A stretch of DNA of 64,000 nt from Hypoxylon rubiginosum (GCA_902806565.1 CADCXA010000042.1:186001-250000), one strand, 5' to 3'. Positions 1 to 9,560 are shown, numbered from the stretch's first letter. Program-made: numbers and translations. The notes: generated from the letters alone by a model not told the origin.

Positions 1-302
1 AAATAATAAAATTTTAAATTTTTAATTAAAAAAACTTTTAATTAATAATAAACGGTTTAACTTAATTTTATTAGTAATTATTTTAATTTTAATATAATAG
101 TTTTTTTTAATATATTAAATTATAATAATTTTTTTAAATAATATTTTTTAAAAAGTTATTTATTATTTAATATTATTTAATTTTAATTTTAAATATTATA
201 TTTTTATAAGGTTTAATATTAAATATTAAAAAAGTAAAAAAATTTTAACTTTAATAAAATAAGTTTATATTTTTAGTTTTTTTTTATATATTTATTAAAT
301 AT
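1..302. other. AT-saturated, gene-free block left of the retrotransposon
   Basis: Nearly every base is A or T, with long T and A runs and only isolated G or C. No open reading frame belongs to it. It continues in character at 6110-9560, so the retrotransposon at 303-6109 is inserted into one AT-rich block. This composition is typical of DNA mutated by RIP (C to T on both strands of repeats), a process known in ascomycetes; that origin is inferred from composition alone. Confidence 0.8.
298..302. repeat. Target-site duplication, left copy (AATAT)
   Basis: AATAT directly precedes the LTR start at 303 and recurs directly after the other LTR at 6110-6114. Five bp is the usual duplication size for Copia integrases. 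Confidence 0.85.
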
Positions 303-484
303 TGTCAGATAACGTGTGTATTCAATTAGGGGGTTAATTCTGTGTATTAAGTGTGTGTCTCCTAATTGTACGTGTTCTCGCGATTCCTTAGAATAGCCTC
401 GTAATAAGGTTATTGCGGCTCCGGCCGTTGGCCTGTGCGCAGGACCTGAATAGGTCCTCCAGAATAACCTCTTATTATCTAACA
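303..484 (-). repeat. 3' LTR of the copia element
   Basis: 182 bp, TGTCAGATAA at the left end and TTATCTAACA at the right end on the plus strand, so the termini form an imperfect inverted repeat with one mismatch. It is the downstream LTR because the ORFs are on the minus strand. In the sense strand it contains a short hairpin (GGACCT, 4-nt loop, AGGTCC). Confidence 0.93.
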
Positions 485-495
485 CACCCCCCCAG
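485..495 (-). promoter_or_regulatory. Polypurine tract for plus-strand priming
   Basis: On the minus strand the bases abutting the 3' LTR read CTGGGGGGGTG and are followed at once by the LTR start TGTTAG. A purine-rich run next to the 3' LTR is the standard position of the polypurine tract. Confidence 0.75.
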
Positions 496-552
496 GCTTG
501 TCTATCCTTAATAGAGAAGCCTGAGCAATTAGGACTTATTCTCTGATGTCTC

Positions 553-3500
553 TTAATTGTCAATCATGTACGTATCGCTTTCTCCGCCAGGCAAGGAGTC
601 CTCTATCCTGTCGAAGTCCTCCTCTGTGAGCTCGCGAATCCGTCTGGATTCGATTCTCTCCTGTACATCCACTAGGTTTAATTGTCGAGTGAATGCGGCG
701 AATTCCTTTGCAGCAAGTGCCTTGGTGAGACCATCTGCCATCATATCCTTCGTAGGGACATAGGTGACTTTAATCCGATTTGCGAGTGCCTCCTGCCGTA
801 GCCAGTGGTTGTGAATATCCACGTGCCGCAGCTTGGTTTGAAGTAACGCAATGTCTGCGTGTACCAGCCTGATCGTTTGCTTATTGTCACAGTGTATTGT
901 AATCCTCGAGTCATCCAGACTCACACCGAGCTCTGTGATTAGACGCGATACGAACATGGCTTCCTTTGCAGCCTGCGCAAGAGACAACAACTCCGCTTCT
1001 GTTGTAGAAGTAGTCACTGTGTCTTGCTTGTTCGCACGCCATCCAATCACTCCTCCAAACAGCTTCATTACGTATGCTTGTGAACTCTTTCGATCGAGGG
1101 TGTTGTCGGCAAACGAGGCGTCGCTGGCTACTTCGAATGTATCGGCATGTCCGTATTGTAAGGACAGGTATTGGGTGGCAAGGAGGTATCGAATTAGTCG
1201 GTCGGCTTCAGAATGGTGCTCGTTGCTGGGATTCATATTGAATCTGGCCAGTCGGGAGGCTGCGAAAGCAATATCGGGACGTGTGATCACTGCTGCGTAC
1301 AGTATCGATCCGATCTTTTGTTGGTATCGTTGAATAGACTGTAGGGAAGCCAATTCTGACGAAGGTAACAGTTCCTTGTTTCTCATAGGAGTTGAAGGGA
1401 TAATTCCTGGTTTCTCATTTGTTAACAGTTTGCTTAACTTGTCCACGTATGAGGATTGAGAAAGCCAGATCAGTCTCTTATCTCGGTCTCTGATCACTTC
1501 GATTCCGAGAAACCACTGCAAGTCATCTCCGCCTGTAAGTTGGTACTTCTCTCGTAGCTGTGATACCACTGCGTCTACTGCTTGTTGCCTGTGGCCTTGG
1601 TATGCGAGGACGATATCGTCAACATAGAAGAAGATTAGCACTCCGTCTTTGGAGAAGCAGCAAGGCTCGTGGGGAACGGCTGAGAAGCCTAATTCCGTGA
1701 GTGTCTTGGTCAGCTCCTTTTGCCAAAGTAGGGGAGATTCTCTCAATCCGTATAACGCTTTCAGCAGACGTAGAATGGTCTGGCGTTTCCGGTACCCTGG
1801 AGGCATCCTCATATAGATTTCCTTGTCTAGATTTGCGTTCACGAATGCGTTAACTGCATCGTACTGGATTAGCTCGAGGTCGAATCTTGCTGCAATTGCA
1901 ATAAGGGTTCGGAATGATCTTCCGGCTAATGTTGAGGCGTAGGTGTTTAGGTGCTCGTCTTTGGTCTGCTGGTCTCCTCGGACCACCAGCCTTGCTTTGC
2001 ACTTTATAAACCATCCGTGTTTATCGAATTTATACACGTATACCCACATGCAGTCTAGAATCTGCTTGCCATTAGCGGTCTGTTGTTCACATTCAACCCA
2101 GGAGTTCATCTCCTTGTGGCTATCCAGGTGTGATTTCTCAGCTTCTCTGAATCCTTGCCCTAGGGCATGGTCCCGTAACTCCTTGTGAGTTTTCGGGGGA
2201 GGTGGTAGATCCCTCCTATGGATTCTCTGCTTTCTTTGCAGGAGTCTCTGCAGCCTCTCAGGTTCATATGATCCCGGGCGTGGTACTGAATTTGGATTTG
2301 CTTGGCTTGTAGGATAGCGTCGCGGATGATGTGTCATCCGTGCTACTTGTGCCTTGCTCACTGGCTTTCCGTGCATTGATCCCATCGCCGAGGTTAGGCG
2401 TCCTGCATTGAACGTGGCCTCCCAACTCGTTGCGTGGTCCGTGGCTCCGGAATAAGAGGTGGGTGAATCCCTCTTGGTCTGCTTCGGGAGCGCGCTGAGA
2501 GCTGCAGCTCGACCTACTGGGACAGCGTCTCTCATATTTTTGTTTCGGGAGGCGTGATTCACGGCGCTCAACCTTGTTTTCTCTATTTTGTTGCGGGAGG
2601 CGTGATTCACGGCGCTCAACCTTGGTTTCTTGATCATATCCGGGGAGGCGTGATTCACGGCGCTCAACCCTTCTTCTATGTCGGTATCCGGGGAGGCGTG
2701 ATTCACGGCGCTCAACCCTTCTCTTATTGTTGCAGTGAATAACGAAGCAGCCGGTGGAGGAGTAGCATCGGGAGTAGGGTATGGCATGAATACAGCTTCA
2801 GTGTAGGGGTGATCAAGCCCTTCAGCTTCTTCGTTGTCACATTCTCCGTTATCGCCATCCACTTCACGGTCTTGCTCGCCTTCATCTTCTGCTGGCATTT
2901 CTGCCTCTGTCTCGTCTTCTTCAGGAGCCGATGGCCCTGGGTCAGCCTCTCTTTCTGCGTTTTGCAGGGTGGCGACCTGGTTAACTAGGTCTCGGATATT
3001 CTCCTCTGTTGTGTGCAACAGGTCATCCTTCAAGGATGAGATATCTCCGTTGAACGTAGTGTCTTCGTCAAATGTGACGTCTCGTGTTTTGATGACTCGT
3101 CCTAACGTAGGGACCCAGATATTGTAAATATTCGTGGAGCTGTAGCCTACTAGGTAGCCTATCCATGCTTTCGGATTGAGACGTTGGCGTCGGTTCTGTT
3201 TTCGCTTTGCCTCTGCAGTGAGCGCAAACGCCTTACATCCATACACCCTTAGGTGAGCTTGATGTGGTCTCTTGTCGGTGACTACACCGTCTCTGAAAGC
3301 CAAATAAGTGTAGAAGCGCTCGTATGGAGATTGCCAGTTGAGGTTATACTTAGGAGTGCGATTGTAGAGGTAGGTAGCAGCTTTGAAAACCTCTACCCAT
3401 AGGAAACTCGGAAGCTTTGATCCTATTCTCATCGTTCGAGCTTTCTGCTTAATTACACCCCCCGAGCGTTCGGCGCCTCCATTCTGATCTTGCGTATCTG

Positions 3501-4518
3501 GTGCCGAGGGCTCGAGTTTAATATGGTGTGTCTGTTGAATGTGATCTCGTACGGCGTGCTTTCTTGTCACTAGCTCGTTGTCACACTCGATAGCTTCAAT
3601 ATTGAGTTGGTGCTGTTTCCGAATGATTCCGAATATCCAGTCTAGGACTTCGATAATTGAGTCTGAAGTACGATCTTTGAGATAGAAGTCCCAGGCCCAT
3701 CCCGTACATCTATCAGTGATCAGCATTATACACCAATATCCTTGAGAGTCTGTTTCCAAGTCGTGGAAATCAATAGCTAAACGTTCACCTGGCTTGCTTG
3801 GTCGTTCGCGACGCTTGCGATAATTGAGCTTCTTGGCCTTTCCACAGCCACACGCGTCGCACTTCACTGTAGTGATTCGATCGGTCTTCTTGGTTGGGCC
3901 AGACTCCTTAATCTTCACCCCCCGAGAGTGACCAGTCGCGTGATTAAGGGCTTCTGGTCCTGGGTGGCCGAATCGTAGGTGCCATAGTTCGCTAGTTGCC
4001 GTGCTTGGAGGTCGCTCCGTCCAGCTGTTAAACTTGACGCTTCTTGTGTGGAATGAGTAATTGGTGAAGTTCTCAGGAAGATCCTCCAAGACGTATTGGT
4101 CCTGTCTGTCAATAATGGTGCACAGGACGGAATCATCCTTTCTTCGTAGGCAGTTATTCGTGCCTTTGTGGTCCCACCAGTATCCCATTCTTCTTAGGAG
4201 CCTCAATGACACCACATTGCATGCGAATCCTTCACAGTATGCTACGTCTCGCAATCGTAGGAGCCTTGCTCCTTCTGGACTCTTTAGACGTACATCCACT
4301 TCTCCATATCCTTGTACAGGCACAACTGAGTCTCCTGCGAAGATCGCGTCTCCAGTGTGTGCTGTTCGGTATGACAGGAATCGGCTGAGTCGATTGAAGA
4401 TGTGAATAGTGGTCCCTGAGTCCAGAATTGCTGAGTTCTTCAAGGGATAGGTATTGACTCCGAATGCGGCCTGTAGAGTTGAGAACGTTCCTTTTGTTCT
4501 CCCAATTACTCGAACTAG
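553..4518 (-). CDS. pol: Copia Pol polyprotein (protease-integrase-RT-RNase H), in frame after the gag UGA
   Basis: This frame is open directly from the gag stop: both share minus-strand frame and no other stop lies between, and there is no ATG before the protease. Residue numbers below count from the TTG at 4443. Protease: ILDSGTTIHIF (6-16). GAG-pre-integrase zinc finger: LWHLRFGHPG (about 153-162) with CDAC (195-198). Integrase catalytic triad: D225, D288 and E325. Four 16-residue repeats (about 568-632). Reverse transcriptase with YVDD (about 939). RNase H near DASFADN (about 1105) and TEAEL. The length, about 1321 residues after the UGA, is normal for fungal Copia. No frameshift or other internal stop is visible. 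Translation must come by readthrough, or less likely by non-AUG or internal initiation. Confidence 0.93.
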   Translation of the reverse strand, partial: LVRVIGRTKGTFSTLQAAFGVNTYPLKNSAILDSGTTIHIFNRLSRFLSYRTAHTGDAIFAGDSVVPVQGYGEVDVRLKSPEGARLLRLRDVAYCEGFACNVVSLRLLRRMGYWWDHKGTNNCLRRKDDSVLCTIIDRQDQYVLEDLPENFTNYSFHTRSVKFNSWTERPPSTATSELWHLRFGHPGPEALNHATGHSRGVKIKESGPTKKTDRITTVKCDACGCGKAKKLNYRKRRERPSKPGERLAIDFHDLETDSQGYWCIMLITDRCTGWAWDFYLKDRTSDSIIEVLDWIFGIIRKQHQLNIEAIECDNELVTRKHAVRDHIQQTHHIKLEPSAPDTQDQNGGAERSGGVIKQKARTMRIGSKLPSFLWVEVFKAATYLYNRTPKYNLNWQSPYERFYTYLAFRDGVVTDKRPHQAHLRVYGCKAFALTAEAKRKQNRRQRLNPKAWIGYLVGYSSTNIYNIWVPTLGRVIKTRDVTFDEDTTFNGDISSLKDDLLHTTEENIRDLVNQVATLQNAEREADPGPSAPEEDETEAEMPAEDEGEQDREVDGDNGECDNEEAEGLDHPYTEAVFMPYPTPDATPPPAASLFTATIREGLSAVNHASPDTDIEEGLSAVNHASPDMIKKPRLSAVNHASRNKIEKTRLSAVNHASRNKNMRDAVPVGRAAALSALPKQTKRDSPTSYSGATDHATSWEATFNAGRLTSAMGSMHGKPVSKAQVARMTHHPRRYPTSQANPNSVPRPGSYEPERLQRLLQRKQRIHRRDLPPPPKTHKELRDHALGQGFREAEKSHLDSHKEMNSWVECEQQTANGKQILDCMWVYVYKFDKHGWFIKCKARLVVRGDQQTKDEHLNTYASTLAGRSFRTLIAIAARFDLELIQYDAVNAFVNANLDKEIYMRMPPGYRKRQTILRLLKALYGLRESPLLWQKELTKTLTELGFSAVPHEPCCFSKDGVLIFFYVDDIVLAYQGHRQQAVDAVVSQLREKYQLTGGDDLQWFLGIEVIRDRDKRLIWLSQSSYVDKLSKLLTNEKPGIIPSTPMRNKELLPSSELASLQSIQRYQQKIGSILYAAVITRPDIAFAASRLARFNMNPSNEHHSEADRLIRYLLATQYLSLQYGHADTFEVASDASFADNTLDRKSSQAYVMKLFGGVIGWRANKQDTVTTSTTEAELLSLAQAAKEAMFVSRLITELGVSLDDSRITIHCDNKQTIRLVHADIALLQTKLRHVDIHNHWLRQEALANRIKVTYVPTKDMMADGLTKALAAKEFAAFTRQLNLVDVQERIESRRIRELTEEDFDRIEDSLPGGESDTYMIDN
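2547..2738 (-). repeat. Four 48-bp tandem repeats inside pol
   Basis: A 27-bp core (GGGAGGCGTGATTCACGG followed by CGCTCAACC on the plus strand) starts at 2547, 2595, 2643 and 2691, an exact 48-bp period. Each unit encodes 16 residues containing LSAVNHAS. The repeats lie in the region between integrase and reverse transcriptase. Because 48 is a multiple of three, the frame is kept. The spacer halves have diverged while the core is identical. Confidence 0.92.
4481..4501 (-). promoter_or_regulatory. Hairpin 17 nt downstream of the gag UGA
   Basis: On the sense (minus) strand GAGAAC (4501-4496) pairs perfectly with GTTCTC (4486-4481) around a 9-nt loop. Downstream structure of this kind stimulates readthrough at UGA-CUA type sites in several RNA viruses. 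A role here is inference. Confidence 0.5.
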
Positions 4519-5778
4519 TCAATCCCCACTTTGCGCAGATGACCTCTTCTTTGTCTTCTTGACTAGCTCAGCAAACGTATTGTCTTCAGTTATCTTGTGT
4601 TCGATCATTCTCTTTGCGGTGAAGTTTGGGGTCCAGTCTTCTGGAGCCTTGTCTTCAACAATATACCAGCAGTCGAGAATCTCGTGGTAGCCGTAGCAGG
4701 CTGGGCATGGAGTGTTGGTTTCTCGTGGGCGATCGGCAGATGTGTCGGCTCGTTTTCTCTTGGTTGACTCAGCTCGTCTATCTAGACTGCTTCGGCCTCG
4801 TGATCTGCCGCGGCTCCTACCACCTCTGCCTCGTTTTGATCGATCAGAGGGTCCAGGAGTGGCGTCCTTTTCTCTTCCCGGCTCGGTATCTGAGTCTCTG
4901 TCGTGATCAGATTCCGTGTTGCCGAATTGAGCAGCGAATGCTCCCTTCGCAGGGCGGGGCCGTGCAAGAGTTAGTTGTAAGGATGTGTGTTCGCGTAAGG
5001 CAGCTGCTACATCTAAGTAGCTGAGCGTGTCGCTTCTGATCTTGTCAGTGCTCAGCAGTCTATAACTGGTCACCCAGTTGCTTAGAATGCCGCCAAGTGC
5101 AACTTCAAGATCCTTCATTAGTAGTCGGCTGTCGGTGATATCTGTAAGGCCCTTTGCCTTTGCATTTGCGATGGCTGATTCCCATTCAGTTATCCATGCC
5201 TCGAAGTTCTTAGGCATCTTTGTCAGTCGTTGCACTGCTTTCTTATATCGTTCTTGAGCCTGTGGCTTCAATTGATTGTTGTACACTTTGCCAGTGGCAG
5301 ACAGTTTCTTGTACCACTCGTACAAGGTGTCTGTTGGGCCAAAGCACGTGTCTCGGTAATTCAAGGATACAGAGTTGGTGACCCAGTTCCTCAGTTCCTT
5401 GACTGCTTGTCGATGAGTCTGATAGATCTTGTGATCGTGACTATAGAAGGTCCAATCTTCCTTGTAGATGGCTCTGCCTTCCTTCGTCATCTCTACTAGA
5501 CTTGTAGGTCTTCCACCTATTTCGACTTGTTCCTCTTGACTTTCATTTATCGCAGTTTGGGAACTGTTGTTCGATGAATTTCGCGTTATCCGTTGAGCTT
5601 TCTTTGGATAGTCGCCAACGTCTGGCTGGAATGGCTCCTCTGGCCATTCTAACGTTTCTGTAGGATTGATGTACTTCCAAAGTTCTAGGTCAATAGCCTT
5701 TGTTTGGAACTCTCTATCCCATCGTTCCCAGTCAATTGGGCCGTTGTAAAAGACCTTCTCTTCTACTGCTTTCGACAT
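4519..5778 (-). CDS. gag: Copia Gag (nucleocapsid) protein, 419 aa
   Basis: Structural protein that forms the virus-like particle and binds the element's RNA. The N-terminal third (WERWDREFQTKAIDLELWKYI, near residues 18-38) has the tryptophan-rich arrangement usual in Copia Gag proteins. The centre resembles the UBN2/retrotran_gag fold, with W residues and long helices. An Arg/Ser/Gly-rich basic stretch (about 315-350) precedes a zinc knuckle CPACYGYHEILDC (C-x2-C-x3-H-x4-C, about 364-376). The start is the first ATG after the primer site, 149 nt from the LTR. It ends in TGA at 4519-4521. The next codons stay open in the same frame into pol, so Gag-Pol could arise by readthrough of this stop. 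Confidence 0.92.
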   Translation of the reverse strand: MSKAVEEKVFYNGPIDWERWDREFQTKAIDLELWKYINPTETLEWPEEPFQPDVGDYPKKAQRITRNSSNNSSQTAINESQEEQVEIGGRPTSLVEMTKEGRAIYKEDWTFYSHDHKIYQTHRQAVKELRNWVTNSVSLNYRDTCFGPTDTLYEWYKKLSATGKVYNNQLKPQAQERYKKAVQRLTKMPKNFEAWITEWESAIANAKAKGLTDITDSRLLMKDLEVALGGILSNWVTSYRLLSTDKIRSDTLSYLDVAAALREHTSLQLTLARPRPAKGAFAAQFGNTESDHDRDSDTEPGREKDATPGPSDRSKRGRGGRSRGRSRGRSSLDRRAESTKRKRADTSADRPRETNTPCPACYGYHEILDCWYIVEDKAPEDWTPNFTAKRMIEHKITEDNTFAELVKKTKKRSSAQSGD

Positions 5779-5907
5779 GCCGTCTTCTTTGCTATTGGTC
5801 GGATTCGGGTTGTGGAAGGTTTCGTTGATGTAACCGTTTCGTAATTTTGTGGTTTTCGGCTAATTGAAGGTCACGTATCGTTATTCGTATATAGCTCTTT
5901 GATTCTT

Positions 5908-5927
5908 GAGCGAATGAGACTCTTAAT
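5908..5927 (-). promoter_or_regulatory. Primer binding site, half-tRNA type, matching tRNA-Lys(CUU)
   Basis: The 20 bases next to the 5' LTR, read on the plus strand, are GAGCGAATGAGACTCTTAAT. The stretch ATGAGA-CTCTTAA looks like the 5' strand of an anticodon stem followed by a CUU anticodon loop, as in tRNA-Lys(CUU), with GAGCG resembling the end of the D arm. Copia of Drosophila and some relatives prime from an internal cut in the anticodon loop of a tRNA rather than from the 3' CCA end. The assignment to tRNA-Lys is from memory of tRNA sequences and needs a comparison with the host tRNA. Confidence 0.6.
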
Positions 5928-6109
5928 TGTCAGATAACGTGTGTATTCAATTAGGGGGTTAATTCTGTGTATTAAGTGTGTGTCTCCTAATTGTACGTGT
6001 TCTCGCGATTCCTTAGAATAGCCTCGTAATAAGGTTATTGCGGCTCCGGCCGTTGGCCTGTGCGCAGGACCTGAATAGGTCCTCCAGAATAACCTCTTAT
6101 TATCTAACA
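5928..6109 (-). repeat. 5' LTR of the copia element
   Basis: The second copy of the 182-bp repeat. I found no difference from the copy at 303-484. It is the promoter-bearing LTR for the minus-strand transcript. Confidence 0.93.
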
Positions 6110-6114
6110 AATAT
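6110..6114. repeat. Target-site duplication, right copy (AATAT)
   Basis: Exact match to 298-302, immediately outside the 5' LTR. Confidence 0.85.
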
Positions 6115-9100
6115 ATTAAATATTAATTAAATTATAAATAACTTTATAAATATTAATAATTTTATTAATAAATTTATAATATTTATATTTAGTTTTTTAA
6201 ATATATAATATATTTAATATATATTTATATATTATTATAAATAATTTATAAGTTTTAATATATTTAAAAAGTAATTTTTTAATATAATAAATATAAAAAA
6301 AATAGTAAATTTTATAACTAATAGTTTTTTTAAAAAAAAGGTTTTTAATTAGGTTCTTTTTAAATAAATTTTTAATAAGTTTTTTTATAAAAATAATAAA
6401 AACCTTTTATATAGTTTTTTATTTAATAAAATTATTATTAATAATTATATATTAAAGTTTTTATTTATAAATTTTTTTATTAGTTTATTTAATAATTTTT
6501 TTAAGATTTAAACGAATTATTATTAAATTTTAATTTTTTAAATATATAAAAATATAAAAAATTTAAAAGTTATATATATTATAATTTATAATAATAAAAA
6601 AATATTATTTTTATTTTTATTTAATTATATTATATATAAAGTTTATTATAATAAAAATATTTTATTATATAAAAGTTTTAATAAATTGTTTTTAAGTTTA
6701 AATAAAACTAATAAATATTATATTATTTTAAATATTTTAAAATTAATTATAAAAGTAAATATTTTACTTTTTTAAAATAAATTACTTATTAATTTTCTTA
6801 AGCTTAATAACTTTATTAGAATTTTAATTATATATTTTTAAAGCTTTTAAAAACTAAATAATTTTAAGGTTTTTTTTTAGATATTATTTTAAATATTTTT
6901 AATATTTTATATTTTAATATATTTTAAACTATAATTTTAAAGTATTTTATAAATTAATATATTATTTATTTTATTAGAAAAAAGATTTTTAATTTACTTT
7001 AATATTTATTAGTTTTAAAATTAAATTTAAATTTAAAATTAAAAACTATTTAATATTTTTATATAATTTATATTTTTCTAGTTATTATAAAAATAAGTTA
7101 TATTATTTTTTTATATATTAATTATACCGTTTAATAAAAAATAAATATAAATATATATTTTATAATTTATAATTTATTAAATAATTTTTTTTTTACGTTT
7201 AAAAAAGTTATTAATTATTTTTATATTTTATAATATTTATAAATAATATTAATAATAAAAAGATTTTTTAAAAACGCCGTTTTTTTGTTTATTTATTTTA
7301 AATTAAATATAATAAAAAGGGTAGATTTAAAGTTTAATTTTTTTAAAATTTTTAATAGTTATTATAAATAAGTTTTAAATAAAAACATTTTTATTTAAAA
7401 AAAAAAACTTTTTATAAATATTTAAAAAGTTATAAAAAAGTGTAATAAAAATAAAAAAAGTTTATATATTTATAAAAAGTTAAAGATTTAAAAAATTATA
7501 ATTAAATTCGGTTTTATTTTTAAAATTAAATAAAAATATTTTAATATTATTATTATTATTATTAAAAAGTTATATATAAGTTTATAATTATAAATATAAA
7601 TAAGATTTTTTAATAATAATTTAAATATAATTAAAGATTAAAAAAAGTTTTATATTTAGTTTAACGATTTAATAATTAATATAATTATTATTAAAAATTT
7701 AAAAATTAAAGTTAAATTAGTTATAAAATTTTTAGTTAAATAAATAAAAAAAAATATTAATATAATAAAATTATTTTAAAAAATTAATAATATTTAACAC
7801 TTTTAAATTAATAAGTTTAAAATAATATATAATTTTAAAAAAGTTAATAAATTAATTTAAAATAATTTTATTTAATTTATAAAAAACTTTAAAAAAACAA
7901 TAGTTAATATTTTAAATATTTAAATTTTATTAAGAATTTATAAAAGTTAGTTAAAATATATATATTATAAAAATAATTTATAAATTTATAATATAATTAA
8001 ATTTAATTTTAAATATTATTAATAAGTTAAGTTTAATATAAAAATTTATATATAATAATTAAGTAGTTTTAAAAAATTAAAATTAAATTATTAAATAAAT
8101 AAATATATATTAAAATATATAAAAATTAAGTAAAATTTTTAATTTTAATAAATAAATATTATAAAAAAAATTATAAAAATAAAGGTTTTTAATTATAAAT
8201 ATATTATATATTTATTATATAAATTATTTATTATTATATTTAATAACTTTAAATTAGTAATTTATAATTATAATTATAATTAACTATAAAATTTTAAAGT
8301 AGATATTAAAATTTAATAAAATAATTATTTAAAATTTATAATAATTTTATTTTATAAAATAATTATTTAAAATTTATAATAGTTTTATTTTATAAATAAT
8401 AGTTATTTATTTTAATAAAATATATTATTTAAAAGAAATTTAATATATTTTATATAAAATTTAAATTAAAATAAAAGTTATAGTTTAATAAAGTAATTAT
8501 TTAAAATTTATAATAATTTTATTTTTTTAAATATAGTTATTTATTATAATTAAATAAATATAATAAAAAATATATATATTATTTTAAGTTTAATATATTT
8601 TATATAAGATTTAAATTAAAGTATATTATTAAAATATATTATTAAAAATATAATATTAAAATATATTATTAAAATAAGTTATTAAAATATATTAAATTAA
8701 ATATAAATAATTTAAAGTAAAAATAAATATTTATAATTTTTAATGGTTTTTATTTATAGTTAATAACTATTTATATAAGTATAAAAATTTTAATAAATAA
8801 ATATATTTATTGTTTTAAATAATTAATATATTTATATTTTATATAATTAAATAATAAATAACTTAATATAAGATTTTATTAAAGTATAATTTAATATAAA
8901 ATAAAATATGTTTTTATTATTAAGTATTTTAATGTAAATCTTTTAAGTTAAGGTATTTTTTTAATATTAAAATAAATTTATTTAGTTAATAGTTTATTAT
9001 TAAAATAAAAAATTAAAAAAAAAAAAAGAAAATATATTTTAATTAAATTTATAAATTAATAGTTAAATTATTATAATAATTAAATAATTAAAATATATTA

Positions 9101-9560
9101 AATTATAATTTATATATAAAATAAATTAATTAAAAATATAGTAAGAATTAAATATTAAAAAATTTATTATTAATAAATAAAATAAGTTTATATATAATAA
9201 TAAAAAAATAATATTAATAAAAAGCTTTTTTATAAATTAAAAAATAAATTAATAATATATTTAAATTAAAAGGATTTATAAAATTAAATTAGTAATATAA
9301 TTTAAGATAATTATTTAATTTATTTAATAATTTTTATTATATTTTTAAATTAATATTTTTAATTTTTTAAATAATTTTAAAATATAATTAAAATTAAAAA
9401 AAAAAAAAAAAAAATATGATTTTAATATATAATATTATAAAATATTAAATATAAGTTTATAATTAATAAATATTTATTTAAAATTGCCGTGTAAATGTGG
9501 ATTTTATTAAAAAAGTTATAAAGCTTAAAGTTAATAAGAAGCTAATAAAGTGGGGCGAAC
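6110..9560. other. AT-saturated RIP-like block, no genes
   Basis: About 3.4 kb made almost only of A and T, with both strands depleted of C. No ORF, tRNA or recognisable transposon coding remains. Some internal similarity is still visible, for example the word TAATTATTTAAAATTTATA at about 8322, 8360 and 8494, and TAATATATTTTATATAA near 8441 and 8591, suggesting decayed tandem or dispersed repeats. The change to normal composition occurs between about 9480 and 9600. Best read as transposon relics destroyed by RIP. Confidence 0.85.

Larger units (their letters stand above)
303..6109 (-). mobile_element. Complete Ty1/copia LTR retrotransposon
   Basis: Two 182-bp direct repeats (303-484 and 5928-6109), identical as far as I can read, bound an internal region with gag and pol on the minus strand. 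Each LTR starts TG and ends CA. The flanking 5 bp, AATAT at 298-302 and AATAT at 6110-6114, form a perfect target-site duplication. Pol order is protease, integrase, reverse transcriptase, RNase H, which defines Copia rather than Gypsy. Both reading frames are intact apart from one UGA between gag and pol. Base composition is balanced (about half GC by eye), in sharp contrast to the surrounding AT block, so the element has not suffered RIP. Identical LTRs and an intact duplication indicate recent insertion; activity is possible but not shown. Confidence 0.95.

Noticed and set aside
553..4443. Plus-strand ORFs within the copia element (for example 851-1333)
   Set aside because: They are antisense to intact pol domains and have no domain of their own.
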